A DNA stretch of 64,000 bases from Stomoxys calcitrans (taxonomy: Eukaryota > Arthropoda > Insecta > Diptera > Muscidae), in assembly GCF_963082655.1 (NCBI RefSeq), contig NC_081553.1, positions 126,881,736 to 126,945,735 of the forward strand, in the 5' to 3' direction. This document shows positions 1 to 11,276 of this stretch, one piece after another. Under the pieces are notes generated by a model, which was given only the letters and a program-made list of their open reading frames with translations, was not told where the DNA came from and ran no database searches. Each line of letters begins with the position of its first letter. Positions within the stretch are counted from its first letter, which is position 1. The translations under genes and the position numbers were made by a program.

Positions 1-775
1 TATGACAGCTATATCAGGTTATGAACCGTTTTGATCCATAATTGGCACAGTTGTTAGATATCATAACGAAATACTTCGTGCAAAAACTCATTCAAATCGG
101 ATAAGAATTGTGCCCTCTAGAGGGTCAAGAAGTCAAGACCCAAGATCGGTTTATATGGTAGCTATATCAGGTTATGGACCGATTTGAACCATACTTGGCA
201 TAGTTGTTGGGTATCATAACAAAACAGGTCGTGCGAAATTCCATTCTAATCGGATAAGAATTGCGCCCTCTAGAGGCTCAAGAAGTCAAGACCCAAGATC
301 GGTTTATATGGCAGCTATATCAGGTTATGGACCGATTTGAAACATACTTGGCACGGTTATTGGATATCATAGCAAAACACGTCATGCTAAATTTCATTCC
401 AATCGGATAAGAAGTGCGCACTCCACAGGCTCAAGAAGTCAAGACCCAAGATCGGTTTATATGGCAGCTATATGAAAACATGGACCGATATGGCCCATTT
501 ACAATACCAACCGACCTACACTAATAAGAAGTATTTGTGCAAAATTTCAAGCGGCTAGCTTTACTCCTTCGGAAGTTAGCGTGCTTTCGACAGACAGACG
601 GACGGACGGACGGACGGACGGACGGACAGACGGACGGACATGGGTAGATCGACATAAAATGTCACGACGATCAAGAATATATATACTTTATGGGGTCTCA
701 GACGAATATTTCGAGTAGTTACAAACAGAATGACGAAATTAGTATACCCCCCATCTTATGGTGGAGGGTATAAAA
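1..775 (+). mobile_element. DINE-1/mini-me-like element, family A, left end cut by window
   Basis: The stretch holds three to four direct repeats of about 153 bp, each with the recurring words CAAGACCCAAGATCGG and TATGGCAGCTATATCAGG. They are followed by an RGAC microsatellite (about 590-640), a conserved core of about 35 bp, a short (TA)n tract and a terminal GGTGGAGGGTATAAAAA. This order of repeats, (RGAC)n, core and (TA)n is the known layout of dipteran DINE-1/INE-1 and mini-me elements, which are non-autonomous relatives of Helentrons. The short ORFs here come from a repeat length divisible by three and are not genes. The family assignment rests on remembered architecture, not a database search. 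Confidence 0.75.
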
Positions 776-780
776 ATGTA

Positions 781-885
781 CTACCATTATGCACCATCTG
801 TGAAAATTTCAAGAAAATCGGTTCAGCCGTTTCTGAGTCTATAAGGCAATCACAAACATACAAACAAACAAACCCAAATTTATTT
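781..885 (-). mobile_element. Helitron-like 5' end fragment
   Basis: Read on the minus strand, this is a T/G-rich GTTTGTTTGT run, then a CCTTATAGACTCAGAAACGG word and a block ending CTTGAAATTTTCACA. The same opening is found at 7,092, 30,916 and 63,150. Only the first hundred or so bases are present, directly abutting the DINE element on its left. Confidence 0.55.
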
Positions 886-899
886 TTATATATAAGATA

Positions 900-2135
900 G
901 TTGTCATATATTGTACATAAACCGAACTCCCGATTTAAGTTTTTAGACCCACAAGAAGTGAAATTTTTTTCGGTGAATGGGGTACAATGGGTTGTATTAG
1001 ACCTTCATGTAGCTTTCTTGAATATGGTGGAGATCGGACTTTATTTAGATATAGCCGCTATAGTTCATAAATGATGCATTTTTCACTTTTTTGACGAAAT
1101 AATGTTAATATATACAGGTGAATTTCATAGAAATCGGTTCAGATTTGGATAAAGCTCCCATATATATGTTCGTCCGATTTGCAGTAATAATACGATAAAA
1201 TGGTAATTTTTTAACCGATTCTCTAGAAATTTTGGCGGGAAAGATTTTCTTATGACTTTCGACATTACATGTAAATTTCATAAAAATCGGTTCAGATTTG
1301 AATGAAGCTCCCATATATTTGTTCGTGCGATTTGCAGTAATAATGCAATAAAATGGGCATTTGTTAACTGATTCTCTTGAAATTTGTTAGGAAGGATTTT
1401 CTCTTGACTCTCGACATTAGTGGTGAATTTCGTAGAAATCGCTTCCGATTTAGATATAGCTCTCATATACATATATATCGCCCGATTTTCAATCCTAGAG
1501 CCACTGCAAGCACATTTATTGACCAATCTTCCCTAAATGTTGTACAACGCTTTCCTCGATAACATCCACAATGTCAAAAAATTTGCACGAAATGGGTTCA
1601 GATTTAAATATAGCTTTCATATATATGTTCGTGCGATTTGCAGTAAAATTGCAATCAAATATGGCAGTAAGAATTTTATCTGGACTCTCGACATTATAGA
1701 TGAATTTCATAGAAATTGGTTCATATTTAGATATAGCTGTTATGTATTTTCACTTCCAGCGCCATTGCAATCGCATTTTTTGACCAATCCTGCCAAAAAT
1801 TTTGCACATTCTTGACGAGTACCACATTATCTGAGAAGTTTGCCCGAAATCAGTTTAGAATTAGATATAGCTCCCATATATGTGTTCGTCAAATTTTGGG
1901 CAATTTGCAATAATGTTGCCATTTGTGAACCGTAGTAATTATAGTTTGAACATATTTGATCGAAATGTGATAGGGATTGTTTAACAAATTATCTGATAAA
2001 TCAGGCGAGGTCCATCAAAATTGTTTCCGACTTAGACATAGCTCCCACTTTGTATCTATAGGGTAGGTGTAGGGTATTATAAAGTCGGCACCGCCCGACT
2101 TTTGCCTTTCCTTACTTTTTTTGTTTTTTTTTTGA
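900..2135 (-). mobile_element. DINE-1-like element, family B
   Basis: This is a degenerate array of units with the words ATAGCTCCCATATATATG and TTCGTCCGATTTGCAGTAA. It ends at about 2084-2099 with GTCGGCACCGCCCGAC, an imperfect inverted repeat, followed by TTTGCCTTTCCTTACTT. The same terminus occurs in the opposite orientation at 59,841-59,856, which gives the family edge. No transposase is encoded. Several ORFs of 60-92 codons lie on both strands, overlap each other and look like chance products of the repeats. Confidence 0.6.
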
Positions 2136-2151
2136 AAAAGTCATTGAAAGA

Positions 2152-2500
2152 ACTTGACAAAAGCGATCCATGGTGGAGGGTTTATAAGATTCGGTCCGGC
2201 CGAACATAGCACTCTTTTACTTGTTTTAAATAAAAACTCATCAAAATATGATACATGGATATGAGGTTGAAAAAAATTGTCACCCTATTGTACACTGTAT
2301 TATAGCAACATTGCTAGCGCAGGTAACAGTGTGTATATTTGCGACTTTCATTATAGGATTTGTAATCCTCTACTGGATCGCATTAATATTTCGAATTTTG
2401 CTTGTTGGCAGAAAACAAAAAACAAGTAAATCGAATCTTATATACCCTCCATCATGGATCGCATATGTCGAGTTCTTTTCCCGGCATCTCTTCTTAGGCA
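2152..2500. mobile_element. DINE family A end fragments flanking a short unassigned stretch
   Basis: 2152-2228 is a minus-strand 5'-end remnant (CCATGGTGGAGGG, then CGGTCCGGCCGAAC and a final CTTTTACTTGTTTT). 2423-2500 is a plus-strand 5'-end remnant ending where the next full copy begins. The 190 bp between them are not repeat-like. An ORF starting at 2248 reads about 55 residues there, with a hydrophobic stretch that could span a membrane, before running into DINE sequence. I do not recognise it and doubt it is a gene. Confidence 0.45.
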
Positions 2501-4007
2501 AAACAAGTAAAAGCGTGCTAAGTTCGGCCGGGCCGAATCTTATATACACTCCACCATGGATCGCATATGTCGAGTTCTTTTCCCGGCATCTCTTCTTAGG
2601 CAAAAAAAGGATATAAGAAAAGATTTGCTCTGCTATTAGAGCGATATAAAGATATGGTCCGGTTTGGACCACAATTAAATTATATGTTGGAGACCTGTGT
2701 AAAATGTCAGCCAATTCGAATAAGAATTGCGCCCTTTGTGGGCTCAAGAAGTAAAATAGAGAGATCGATTTATATGGGAGCAATATCAGGCTTTAAACCG
2801 ATTCAGACCATAATAAACACGTATGTTAATGGTCATGAGAGAATCCGTCGTACAAACTTTCATTCCAATCGGATAATAATTGCGACCTCTAGAGGCTCAA
2901 GAAATCAAGATCCCAGATCGGTTTATATGGCAGCTATATCAGGTTATGAACCGATTTGAACCATATTTGGCACAGTTGTTGGATATCATAACAAAATACT
3001 ACGTGCCAAAATTCATTCAAATTGGATAAGAATTGCGCCCTCTAGAGGCTCAAGAAGTCAAGACCCAAGATCGGTTTATATGACAGCTATATAAGGTTAT
3101 GGACCGATTTGAACCATACTTGGCACAGTTGTTGGATGTCATAACAAAACATGTCGTGCAAAATTTCATCCCAATCGGATAAGAATTGCGCACTCTAGAG
3201 GCTCAAGAAGTCAAGACCCCAGATCGGTGTATATGGCAGCTATATCAGGTTATGGACCCATTTAAACCATACTTGGCACAGTTGTTGGGTATCATAACAA
3301 AACACGTCGTGCAAGATTTCATTCCAATCGGATAAGAATTGCGCACTCTAGAGGCTCAAGAAGTCAAGACCCAAGATCGGTTTATATGGCAGCTATATCA
3401 GGTTATGGACCGATTTGAACCATACTTATCACAGTGGTTGGATGTCATAACAAAACACGTCGTGCAAAATTTCATCCCAATCGGATAAGAATTGCGCACT
3501 CTAGAGGCTCAAGAAGTCAAGACCCAAGATCGGTTTATATGGCAGCTATATCAGGTTATGGACCGATTTGAACCATACTTATCACAGTTGTTGGATGTCA
3601 TAACAAAACACGTCGTGCAAAATTTCATCCCAATCGGATAAGAATTGCGCACTCTAGAGGCTCAAGAAGTCAAGACCCAAGATCGGTTTATATGGCAGCT
3701 ATATCAAAACATGGACCGATATGGCCCATTTACAATACCAACCGACCTACACTAATAAGAAGTATTTGTGCAAAATTTCAAGCGTCTAGCTTTACTCCTT
3801 CGGAAGTTAGCGTGCTTTCGACAGACAGACGGACGGACGGACGGACGGACGGACGGACAGACGGACGGACATGGCTAGATCGACATAAAATTTTACGACG
3901 ATCAAGAATATATATACTTTATGGGGTCTCAGACGAATATTTCGAGTAGTTACAAACAGAATGACGAAATTAGTATACCCCCCATCTTATGGTGGAGGGT
4001 ATAAAAA
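2501..4007 (+). mobile_element. Full-length DINE-1-like element, family A (first copy of tandem pair)
   Basis: This copy is complete. The 5' end is AAGTAAAAGCGTGCTAAG followed by a TTCGGCCGGGCC inverted-repeat word and CCCTCCACCATGG. A unique block follows, then five direct units with an exact 153-bp spacing (CAAGAAGTCA at 3051, 3204, 3357, 3510 and 3663), an RGAC tract near 3823-3870, the core, (TA)n and the terminal GGTGGAGGGTATAAAAA. No protein is plausible: the 101-codon ORF at 2654 is repeat sequence. It is a non-autonomous element that would need rolling-circle machinery in trans. Confidence 0.8.
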
Positions 4008-5398
4008 GGATATAAGAAAAGATTTGCTCTGCTATTAGAGCGATATCAAGATATGGTCCGGTTTGGACCACAATTAAATTATATGTTGGAGACCTGTGTA
4101 AAATGTCAGCCAATTCGAATAAGAATTGCGCCCTTTGTGGGCTCAAGAAGTAAAATAGAGAGATCGATTTATATGGGAGCTATATCAGGCTTTAAACCGA
4201 TTCAGACCATAATAAACACGTATGTTAATGGTCATGAGAGAATCCGTCGTACAAACTTTCATTCCAATCGGATAATAATTGCGACCTCTAGAGGCTCAAG
4301 AAATCAAGATCCCAGATCGGTTTATATGGCAGCTATATCAGGTTATGAACCGATTTGAACCATATTTGGCACAGTTGTTGGATATCATAACAAAATACTA
4401 CGTGCCAAAATTCATTCAAATTGGATAAGAATTGCGACCTCTAGAGGCTCAAGAAGTCAAGACCCAAGATCGGTTTATATGACAGCTATATAAGGTTATG
4501 GACCGATTTGAACCATACTTAACACAGTTGTTGGATGTCATAACAAAACATGTCGTGCAAAATTTCATCCCAATCGGATAAGAATTGCGCACTCTAGAGG
4601 CTCAAGAAGTCACGACCCCAGATCGGTGTATATGGCAGCTATATCAGGTTATGGACCCATTTAAACCATACTTGGCACAGTTGTTGGGTATCATAACAAA
4701 ACACGTCGTGCAAGATTTCATTCCAATCGGATAAGAATTGCGCACTCTAGAGGCTCAAGAAGTCAAGACCCAAGATCGGTTTATATGGCAGCTATATCAG
4801 GTTATGGACCGATTTGAACCATACTTATCACAGTTGTTGAATGTCATAACAAAACACGTCGTGCAAAATTTCATCCCAATCGGATAAGAATTGCGCACTC
4901 TAGAGGCTCAAGAAGTCAAGACCCAAGATCGGTTTATATGGCAGCTATATCAGGTTATGGACCGATTTGAACCATACTTATCACAGTTGTTGGATGTCAT
5001 AACAAAACACGTCGTGCAAAATTTCATCCCAATCGGATAAGAATTGCGCACTCTAGAGGCTCAAGAAGTCAAGACCCAAGATCGGTTTATATGGCAGCTA
5101 TATCAAAAAATGGACCGATATGGCCCATTTACAATACCAACCGACCTACACTAATAAGAAGTATTTGTGCAAAATTTCAAGCGTCTAGCTTTACTCCTTC
5201 GGAAGTTAGCGTGCTTTCGACAGACAGACGGACGGACGGACGGACGGACGGACAGACGGACGGACATGGCTAGATCGACATAAAATTTTACGACTATCAA
5301 GAATATATATACTTTATGGGGTCTCAGACGAATATTTCGAGTAGTTACAAACAGAATGACGAAATTAGTATACCCCCCATCTTATGGTGGAGGGTATA
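4008..5398 (+). mobile_element. DINE family A, second copy of 1.4-kb tandem duplication
   Basis: The sequence restarts at GGATATAAGAAAAGATTTGC, identical to position 2609, giving a period of 1,399 bp. The 101-codon repeat ORFs at 2654 and 4053 translate identically. The copy lacks the first 108 bp of the element. It is about 8 bp shorter than its partner, mainly because the RGAC tract has two fewer units. It joins the next element directly at 5398/5399. Confidence 0.8.
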
Positions 5399-6336
5399 AC
5401 AAGTAAGAACATGCTAAGTTCGGCCGGGCCGAATCTTATATACCCTCCACCATGGATCGCATCTGTCGAGTTCTTTGCGCAGTATCTCGTTTTAGGCAAA
5501 CAAAGAATAATGAATATGGACGGAGGAGGAGGTGGAGCTATATCAAGTTATAGTCCGATTCGGGGCTGGAGAAGCAAAATCGGGAGATCGGTTTTGTGTC
5601 GAGGAGCTGTGTCAAGCTATAGATCGATTCAGAATATATTGCACACGTATGTTGAAGGCCATGGGAGAAGCTGTTGTACACAATCTGTGGCAAATCGGAT
5701 GAGAATTGCGCTCTCTAGAGGCTCAAGAACTCAAGATCCCAGATCGGTTTATATGACAGCTATATTAGGGTATGGAGCAATTTGGAACATACTTCGCATA
5801 AATGTTGGAAGTGATACCAAAACACCGCGTGCAAAATTACAGCCAAATCGGATAGGAATTGCGCCTTCAAAAAGCTCAAGAAGTCAAGACCCAATATCAG
5901 TTTATATAGCAGCTACATCAAGTTATGGACCGATTTGGACCATACTTCGCACAATTATTGGAAGTGATATCAATATACTATGTGCAAAACTTCAGTCAAA
6001 TCGGATAAGAATTCCACCTTCTAAACGATCAAGAAGTCAAGACCCAAGATCGGTTTATATGGCAGCTATATCAAAACATGGACCGATTTGGCCCATTTAC
6101 AATCCCAACCGACCTACACCAATAAGAAGTATTTGTGCAAAATTTCAAGCGGCTAGCTCTACTCCTTCAAAAGTTAGCGTGCTTTAGACAGACGGACGGA
6201 CATGGTTAGATCGACTTAAAATGTCACGACGATTAAGAATATATATACTTTATGGGGTCTAAGACGCATATTTCGAGGTGTTACAAACAGAATGACGAAA
6301 TTAATATACCTCCATCCTATGGTGGAGGGTATAAAA
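5399..6336 (+). mobile_element. DINE family A, third element in head-to-tail series
   Basis: It begins with its own 5' end (AAGTAAGAACATGCTAAG, CGGCCGGGCC) immediately after the previous copy's 3' end. It is diverged from the pair to its left and carries only a very short RGAC tract (about 6187-6200). A 267-codon ORF (5384-6187) runs through four 51-codon repeats because the usual TGA in each unit is TGG here. It is repeat-derived and I do not consider it coding. Confidence 0.75.
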
Positions 6337-7087
6337 ATGGATTTGGAAACGCGTTTCCGTATTTGGAAGAAATCTCCATTACGCCATGACAGTCTAGTGA
6401 GTACTCTGCAACAGAGTGGCTGGTGATTGTCGATTTTCCCACTCTTGTTTTTGAAAGCAATGTCTTAAAAGTTTACTCTGCTTTAAATTATTGATTAAAA
6501 AGTATTAAACCACCTGAGACGCATGCATGTACCACCTGTGTATATTTTATGACTTCGATGGGATTTGTTCTTTTCGTCGGGTTTCTCAAGCTCATAGCGC
6601 TGTGAATTGTTGTTACTTTCACTCATAATAACGCAAGGTTAAAATGGTGTTCAGACAAATTGATATGGGACTTGTAAATTTTCATCGATTTTTCTCGTGT
6701 TATATAAATAGCAAACGCATTAAGAATGAGTGGAATGGTTGGCATTTACCATGAAAAACGAGCACACATCACAATGTGCCATGTTAAGCCTTTGCGAAAT
6801 TATGATAAAACATATACCATAATAATGTAATGTAAGGCTGAGAAAAATACCTCATATGAAGCCGTAAATGGTTTAAAATAAATGTTTCAATAAACAATGT
6901 TGAAATATGAATTTAAGAAAGGCTGATTGGTGAATACTCTACCCAATGGATCAGATCTAAAATTTGGGTAAAATATCACTTTCATTTGAGAATAATGAAA
7001 CTTTGAAATTGCAAGGACGTATAATTTGCCATGATCCAAATTTTAAATATTGAAGTGATATTTTTGGGTAAACTTATCTTCTTAAAA
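6337..7087. other. Unassigned AT-rich DNA
   Basis: No repeat, ORF or RNA gene is recognisable. A 14-bp perfect palindrome, GGAAACGCGTTTCC, lies at 6345-6358 just right of the DINE end. Confidence 0.4.
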
Positions 7088-7091
7088 AAAA

Positions 7092-8112
7092 TCAATTTGT
7101 TTGTTTGTTTGTGTGTTCCTTATAGACCCAGCGACGGCTGAATCGATTTTCTTGAAATTTTCACAGATGGTGCATAATGATCCCGTGGTGAAAACAGGGT
7201 ACTACATTTTTTGATATCTGAAGGGTTGGCGGACCCTCCCCCTTACACAAATTTTCAGAAACGCTAGATCTCGAAGATGGGTGGTGCAATTTAATTTTGT
7301 GTGCTCTCATATAGTACCCTAAAAATAAAAATTTGGTATCCAAATTTTGGATGGGGTACCTAGGAGGTCTGCCCCACCCTAAAACCTACCAAACATATAT
7401 TTAGACCAATCACGACAATATGGGACTCAAATGAAAGGTATTTAGGTCTGATATCCAATTGTCGGAACAAGTGTTAGGGGGACCACCCCAAGCCCCAAAA
7501 CACCCCAAAATCGGACATATTTACCGACCTTGGCAATATGGGAATCAAATGAAAGGTATTTGCGAGTAGAATACGAATCTTTTATCCAAATGTGGGACAA
7601 AGTTTCTGGGGGTCCACCCCTTCCCCAAAACACCCCCCAAACAGGACTTTTTTACTGATCATGGGTATATGGGGCTTAAATAAAAGGTATTTGAATGTAG
7701 AATACGAATCTGATATCCAAATATGGGACCAAGTGTTTGGGGGGCCGCCTCTCACCAAAAACATCCCCCAAAGGGAAAAAATTTTTCGACCATGCCAATA
7801 TGTGGCTCAAATGAAAGGTATTTGAGATTAGAAAACGAATTTGATAACGTATTTTGGGGCCATGTGTTTGGGGGACGCCTCATCCTGTGAACTCCTCTTA
7901 AGCCAATGGCAATAACTGGGGGACCACCTCTCCCCCGAAAACACCACTAAATCAGACATCATGAGAAAATCAGGCTGAAATGAAGTATTTTAAGAATGGA
8001 GTACACCTTACATCCAAACTTAAATTCGTAGACCAATAAAGATCATGTGGGATTCAGATAAAGGAACTTATGTTGTCAAACTGTTATACAAGTTCGCATG
8101 AAATTTCACTAA
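7092..8112 (+). mobile_element. Helitron-like non-autonomous element, 3' truncated
   Basis: It starts TCAATTTG in an A-rich stretch, followed by GTTTGTTTGT, a TTATAGACCCAGCGACGG word and the TTTTCACAGATGGTGCATAA block. Then come direct units of 118-131 bp (GGTATTTG-type words at 7437, 7555, 7686 and 7817), each with a C-rich ACCCCxxCCCCAAAACACCCC block. The related copy at 61.7-63.1 kb ends in CTAG, as Helitrons do. Here the 3' end is missing and a minus-strand DINE follows. There is no Rep/helicase coding. Confidence 0.55.
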
Positions 8113-8575
8113 AAGACCTGATATAGCTGTCATATAAACCGATCTTGAGTCTTGACTTCTTGAGCCTTAAGAGGTCGCAGTTCTTATCCGATTGGAACGA
8201 AATTTTGCACGACGTGTTCTGTTATGATATCCAACAACTGTGCTAAATTAGGTTCAAATCGGTCAATAACCTGATATAGCTGCCATATAAACCGATCTGG
8301 GATCTTGACTTCTTAAGCCTCTAGAGGTCGCAATTATTATCCGATTTGCCTGAAATTTTGTTCTACGAATCCTCTCATAACCATCAACACATGGTCTGAA
8401 TCTGTCTTTAACCTGATACAGCTCCTATGTAAATTAATCTCTCTATTTTACTTCTTGTTATCTTTCAAGTTTCTGTTCATGAAGACAAATCGTGCAATGA
8501 ACTTGACAATGGGACAAGCTGAAAGGTATATAGGATTTGGTCCGGCCGGACTTAACACGATTTTTATACGCAACA
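8113..8575 (-). mobile_element. DINE family A, truncated
   Basis: These are minus-strand units (AGCTGCCATATAAACCGATC at 8279, TTGACTTCTT) running to the 5'-end word GGTCCGGCCGGACTTAACACG near 8540-8560. The terminal microsatellite end is absent, so only two to three units and the 5' side remain. Confidence 0.65.
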
Positions 8576-9545
8576 TCATTGAATAGGAGTATACTAATCC
8601 AGTAGTTGGGTTTAGATTACCAGATTACCCGACCAAAAAAAAAAAAAAAAACACATTAGTTTTCCGCTGAAATTTGGCACAGTGACCTATGTTAGGATTN
8701 NNNNNNNNNNNNNNNNNNNNNNNNNNNNNNNNNNNNNNNNNNNNNNNNNNNNNNNNNNNNNNNNNNNNNNNNNNNNNNNNNNNNNNNNNNNNNNNNNNNN
8801 NNNNNNNNNNNNNNNNNNNNNNNNNNNNNNNNNNNNNNNNNNNNNNNNNNNNNNNNNNNNNNNNNNNNNNNNNNNNNNNNNNNNNNNNNNNNNNNNNNNT
8901 TGGCACAGTGACCTATGTTAGGATTTTCGACATCAGTGCCGTATATGGCAACTTAAGTCGGTTTTTAGATATAGCTGTCCTATAGACCGATCTCCCGATT
9001 TGAAGCATTTGGCCATAAAAAAACGTATTATCCACTGAGATTTTGCACAAATTGTTGCGTTAGACTCCTTGACATTCCTATCGAATATGGTCAAAATTGG
9101 GCTATATTAGTATATAGCTGCCATTACCCAATTTAAGGTCTTGTTCCCATAAAATGGTGCATTTTATACCCGATTTGCGCTGAAATTTGGCATAATGAGC
9201 TGTGTTAGTCTCTTCGATATACATGTACAGTATGGCCCAGATAATTCCATAATTGGATATAGCTGCCATACTCGTATAAACAGATCCCCGATTTATGGTT
9301 TTTGCCCATAAAAGGCATAGTGACCTATGTTAGGTTTTTTGACTTCCATGTGCTATAAATGACTTAGATCTGTGTGTATTTGGATAAAGTAGCCATAAAG
9401 ACCAATATTCTGTTTTACAAACTTGAACCGTTAATTGTGTGTATTGCACCACTCGACGTCCGTGCCGAGTTTGGACCATATTTCACCGTGGTGGAGGGTA
9501 TATAAGATCCGGCCCGGCCGAACTTAATGCGCTTCCACTTGTTTT
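8576..9545 (-). mobile_element. DINE-like element containing an assembly gap
   Basis: Minus-strand units carry the words ATAGCTGCCAT and GAAATTTGGCACAGTGACC. The element ends with a TGGTGGAGGGTATATAAG word and CGGCCCGGCCGAACTTAATG near 9490-9530, the family's 5' end. It is interrupted by the 200-N gap, so its true length is unknown. Confidence 0.6.
8700..8899. other. Assembly gap (200 N)
   Basis: This is a run of exactly 200 N, probably a fixed-size placeholder. The 26 bp left of the gap (8674-8699) and right of it (8900-8925) are identical, so the true gap may be zero or negative, or a repeat unit may be collapsed. ORFs reported across it are artefacts. Confidence 0.95.
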
Positions 9546-9689
9546 TTCTGAGTTTATTATGTAAAGACTCTCACGAAAAAAAAGGAGATAATCCCTTAGT
9601 TGACCTCGAGGAATGGTTGCACACATCTCTATTCAGAAAATTACATAAACTTTTTTTGAGCTGCCAAAATACTGGCAAGAACATTCCTT

Positions 9690-9994
9690 AAAAGTTCTTA
9701 AGTTCTAAAGAGGCTGTGGAGTCCAATTATCAGAACAAAATGCAGCATTTTATTCCGCGTGGAGCTCTCCATTTGGGTGGACTCTGGGAGGCGAGAGTAA
9801 AAGTCACTTTAGAAAAGTTTTCGGAAACTTCAAGCATATCTTTAAAGAATTCCAGAGCCTATTGGTAAAAATTACAGCATGGCACAACTCGCGTCCAATA
9901 AGTACAACTTCTCAAAAACCATACGACCTCTCGAGACCATTTCTTAATTGGCTCACTCATCTTGACCCCATTAGATCTGAATGTCCAAAAAGCT
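9690..9994 (+). pseudogene. Degenerate BEL/Pao integrase fragment
   Basis: Conceptual translation in shifting frames gives HFIP near the start, GGLWEA (the motif that carries the integrase catalytic glutamate), then LLVKI and NSRPIS about 35 residues later, and further on LNWLTHLDP. This matches the C-terminal part of a BEL integrase in the same order as residues 623-700 of the pol ORF at 11410-13848. It lies on the opposite strand from that element and is far more decayed, so it is a remnant of an older, independent insertion. It stops just short of the DINE sequence interrupted by the 10-kb element. Confidence 0.6.
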
Positions 9995-10019
9995 CCACTT
10001 TCATAATCGGGAGATTGGT

Positions 10020-10487
10020 TGTACAATTCTGGTAGTAATTGTGATGAGTGGACTGTATTGGATGCTTCCAGAACCGTAACAATTTACCATTGAAAGTACA
10101 GAAGAAGAAGAAAAAAGGCAAGGTTTCAGTTTGCTAATGTGGAACAGTTTATTAGCGATTTCTTTGCTTACCGCCTCCTAACGATGATGCTGCACAAGTG
10201 AAGTTAGTTGAGGCTAAGCAAGCGCGAAAGACGCCCTTTTGATTTAGTAAAGTATTTCAGCCGTATAGATAATGTTAGAAAGAGACAAAAAGGGGGTTTA
10301 GTACGTACTAGTTAGTAATCAATTCGTTGCGATACATATTAGGATGAAAGCGTTGCCAATCTTATATTAATTAACGTTAAAGAAAATTCAAATGGTTAAA
10401 TTCAATATAATTCATTTGCCTTATTCTAAAGATGTTTATGACTTATATAAAAATGACTGCAAAAATGTTGTTGAAGTTGCTTCAACA
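10020..10487 (-). repeat. 3' LTR of BEL/Pao element
   Basis: It begins TGTACAATTC and ends GCTTCAACA on the plus strand, and matches the other LTR base for base in my reading. It contains TATATAA-type words usable in either direction. Orientation (3' LTR) follows from the minus-strand ORFs and the TGG next to the other LTR. The preceding bases on the element strand (GCAAGGCGGCCGGCA) are only moderately purine-rich, so the polypurine tract is uncertain. Confidence 0.92.
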
Positions 10488-10514
10488 TGCCGGCCGCCTT
10501 GCAACACTGCAAAA

Positions 10515-11276
10515 TCAGTAGTGACAAGCACCTGAGATGACCCAGCCAAAGATGGTACTCTGTACTAGTGGCATATTGGAAGACGATTGGATTAGGCCAG
10601 CTCGTAAAACTTTGGATAGTTGATCATTCGCCACAATGATTTCAATATTCGATGGGTGAAAAAAATGTGGGTCTGCCAGGTCGGTTAGATGGTCGTACAA
10701 CGCTTTAAGTTTTGGCTCATTAGTGGCTTTTGGTAGCACGGTGTGAAATTGAGATTTTACTAAACCATGAATCTGAATTTTTATTAAAGGGTCATGATAC
10801 GATTCCAGATTTAAGCAGCAATACTCTTTGCCATCTCGCTTAGTAGTGCGAACATTAAGGCGTTCGACCAATTCTTTCAAAACCACGGTCTGAGCTTCTC
10901 CAGAGCTAAGCAGCAATCGCGCTTTTTTTGGACCAGTAGATGTCACGATCCGAGCAAGAGCAGTAGGAAGGAAAACGTGCATTGTTGGACGTCGGCTCAA
11001 ACGCTCATTTAAGTGTTTCTGACGGCTAGAGGCTACAGGTGTTTCCCGAAGAGCTGAATCGCTTCTTCCGTTTCCTTTCGTCTTAAAATGGGCATTCCGA
11101 TTTTGTTGTTTGGTTCCAGAGGATTTGTCGTCGGTATGAACCATAGTGTGGTGATTTTGTTGGCATACCATGCACTTTTGCCTGGATGGGCACCAGCTTC
11201 GTGTATGTGCAGTGCATAGGCAATTGAAACAAAAGCCTTTTTCTCTTATGACCTTCCGTCGTTCCGAGACAGGCAT
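10515..11276 (-). CDS. Third ORF of BEL element: gag zinc knuckle plus protease-like domain
   Basis: This ORF of 253 residues has a CCHC knuckle (C16-x2-C19-x4-H24-x4-C29), then a second Cys/His cluster (C35, C38, H42, H43, H47). A DUF1758-like retropepsin region follows at about 100-250, ending FGWVISGA. The expected DSG catalytic motif reads SSG (LLLSSGEA), so the aspartate is lost. The frame is open upstream to about 11,352, adding a CRICEERHFLKHC knuckle. There it meets CATTTCAG, a good splice-acceptor match, so the first exon may lie in the leader. The ORF ends 27 bp before the 3' LTR, the position of env in some LTR elements. It differs clearly from the gag at 13838-16195. It could be a remnant of an outer element or a retained accessory protein. 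Frame and domains are seen; expression is inferred. Confidence 0.7.
   Translation of the reverse strand: MPVSERRKVIREKGFCFNCLCTAHTRSWCPSRQKCMVCQQNHHTMVHTDDKSSGTKQQNRNAHFKTKGNGRSDSALRETPVASSRQKHLNERLSRRPTMHVFLPTALARIVTSTGPKKARLLLSSGEAQTVVLKELVERLNVRTTKRDGKEYCCLNLESYHDPLIKIQIHGLVKSQFHTVLPKATNEPKLKALYDHLTDLADPHFFHPSNIEIIVANDQLSKVLRAGLIQSSSNMPLVQSTIFGWVISGACHY

Noticed and set aside
1..775. Regular direct repeats as a CRISPR-like array
   Set aside because: Units of 153 bp are contiguous and similar throughout, with no repeat/spacer structure. The genome is clearly a fly's.
2248..2616. 122-codon ORF with a possible transmembrane segment
   Set aside because: The second half is DINE 5'-end sequence. 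Only about 55 residues are unexplained and no family is recognisable.
5384..6187. 267-codon ORF with repeating SRSQDPRSVYMAAIS segments as a novel repeat protein
   Set aside because: It is a read-through of 153-bp DINE units. In most units the same frame has a TGA in the CCGATTTGA word, codon use is that of the noncoding repeat, and the frame runs into the microsatellite.
8625..8985. ORFs of 79-98 codons across the N gap
   Set aside because: They consist almost wholly of undefined residues.
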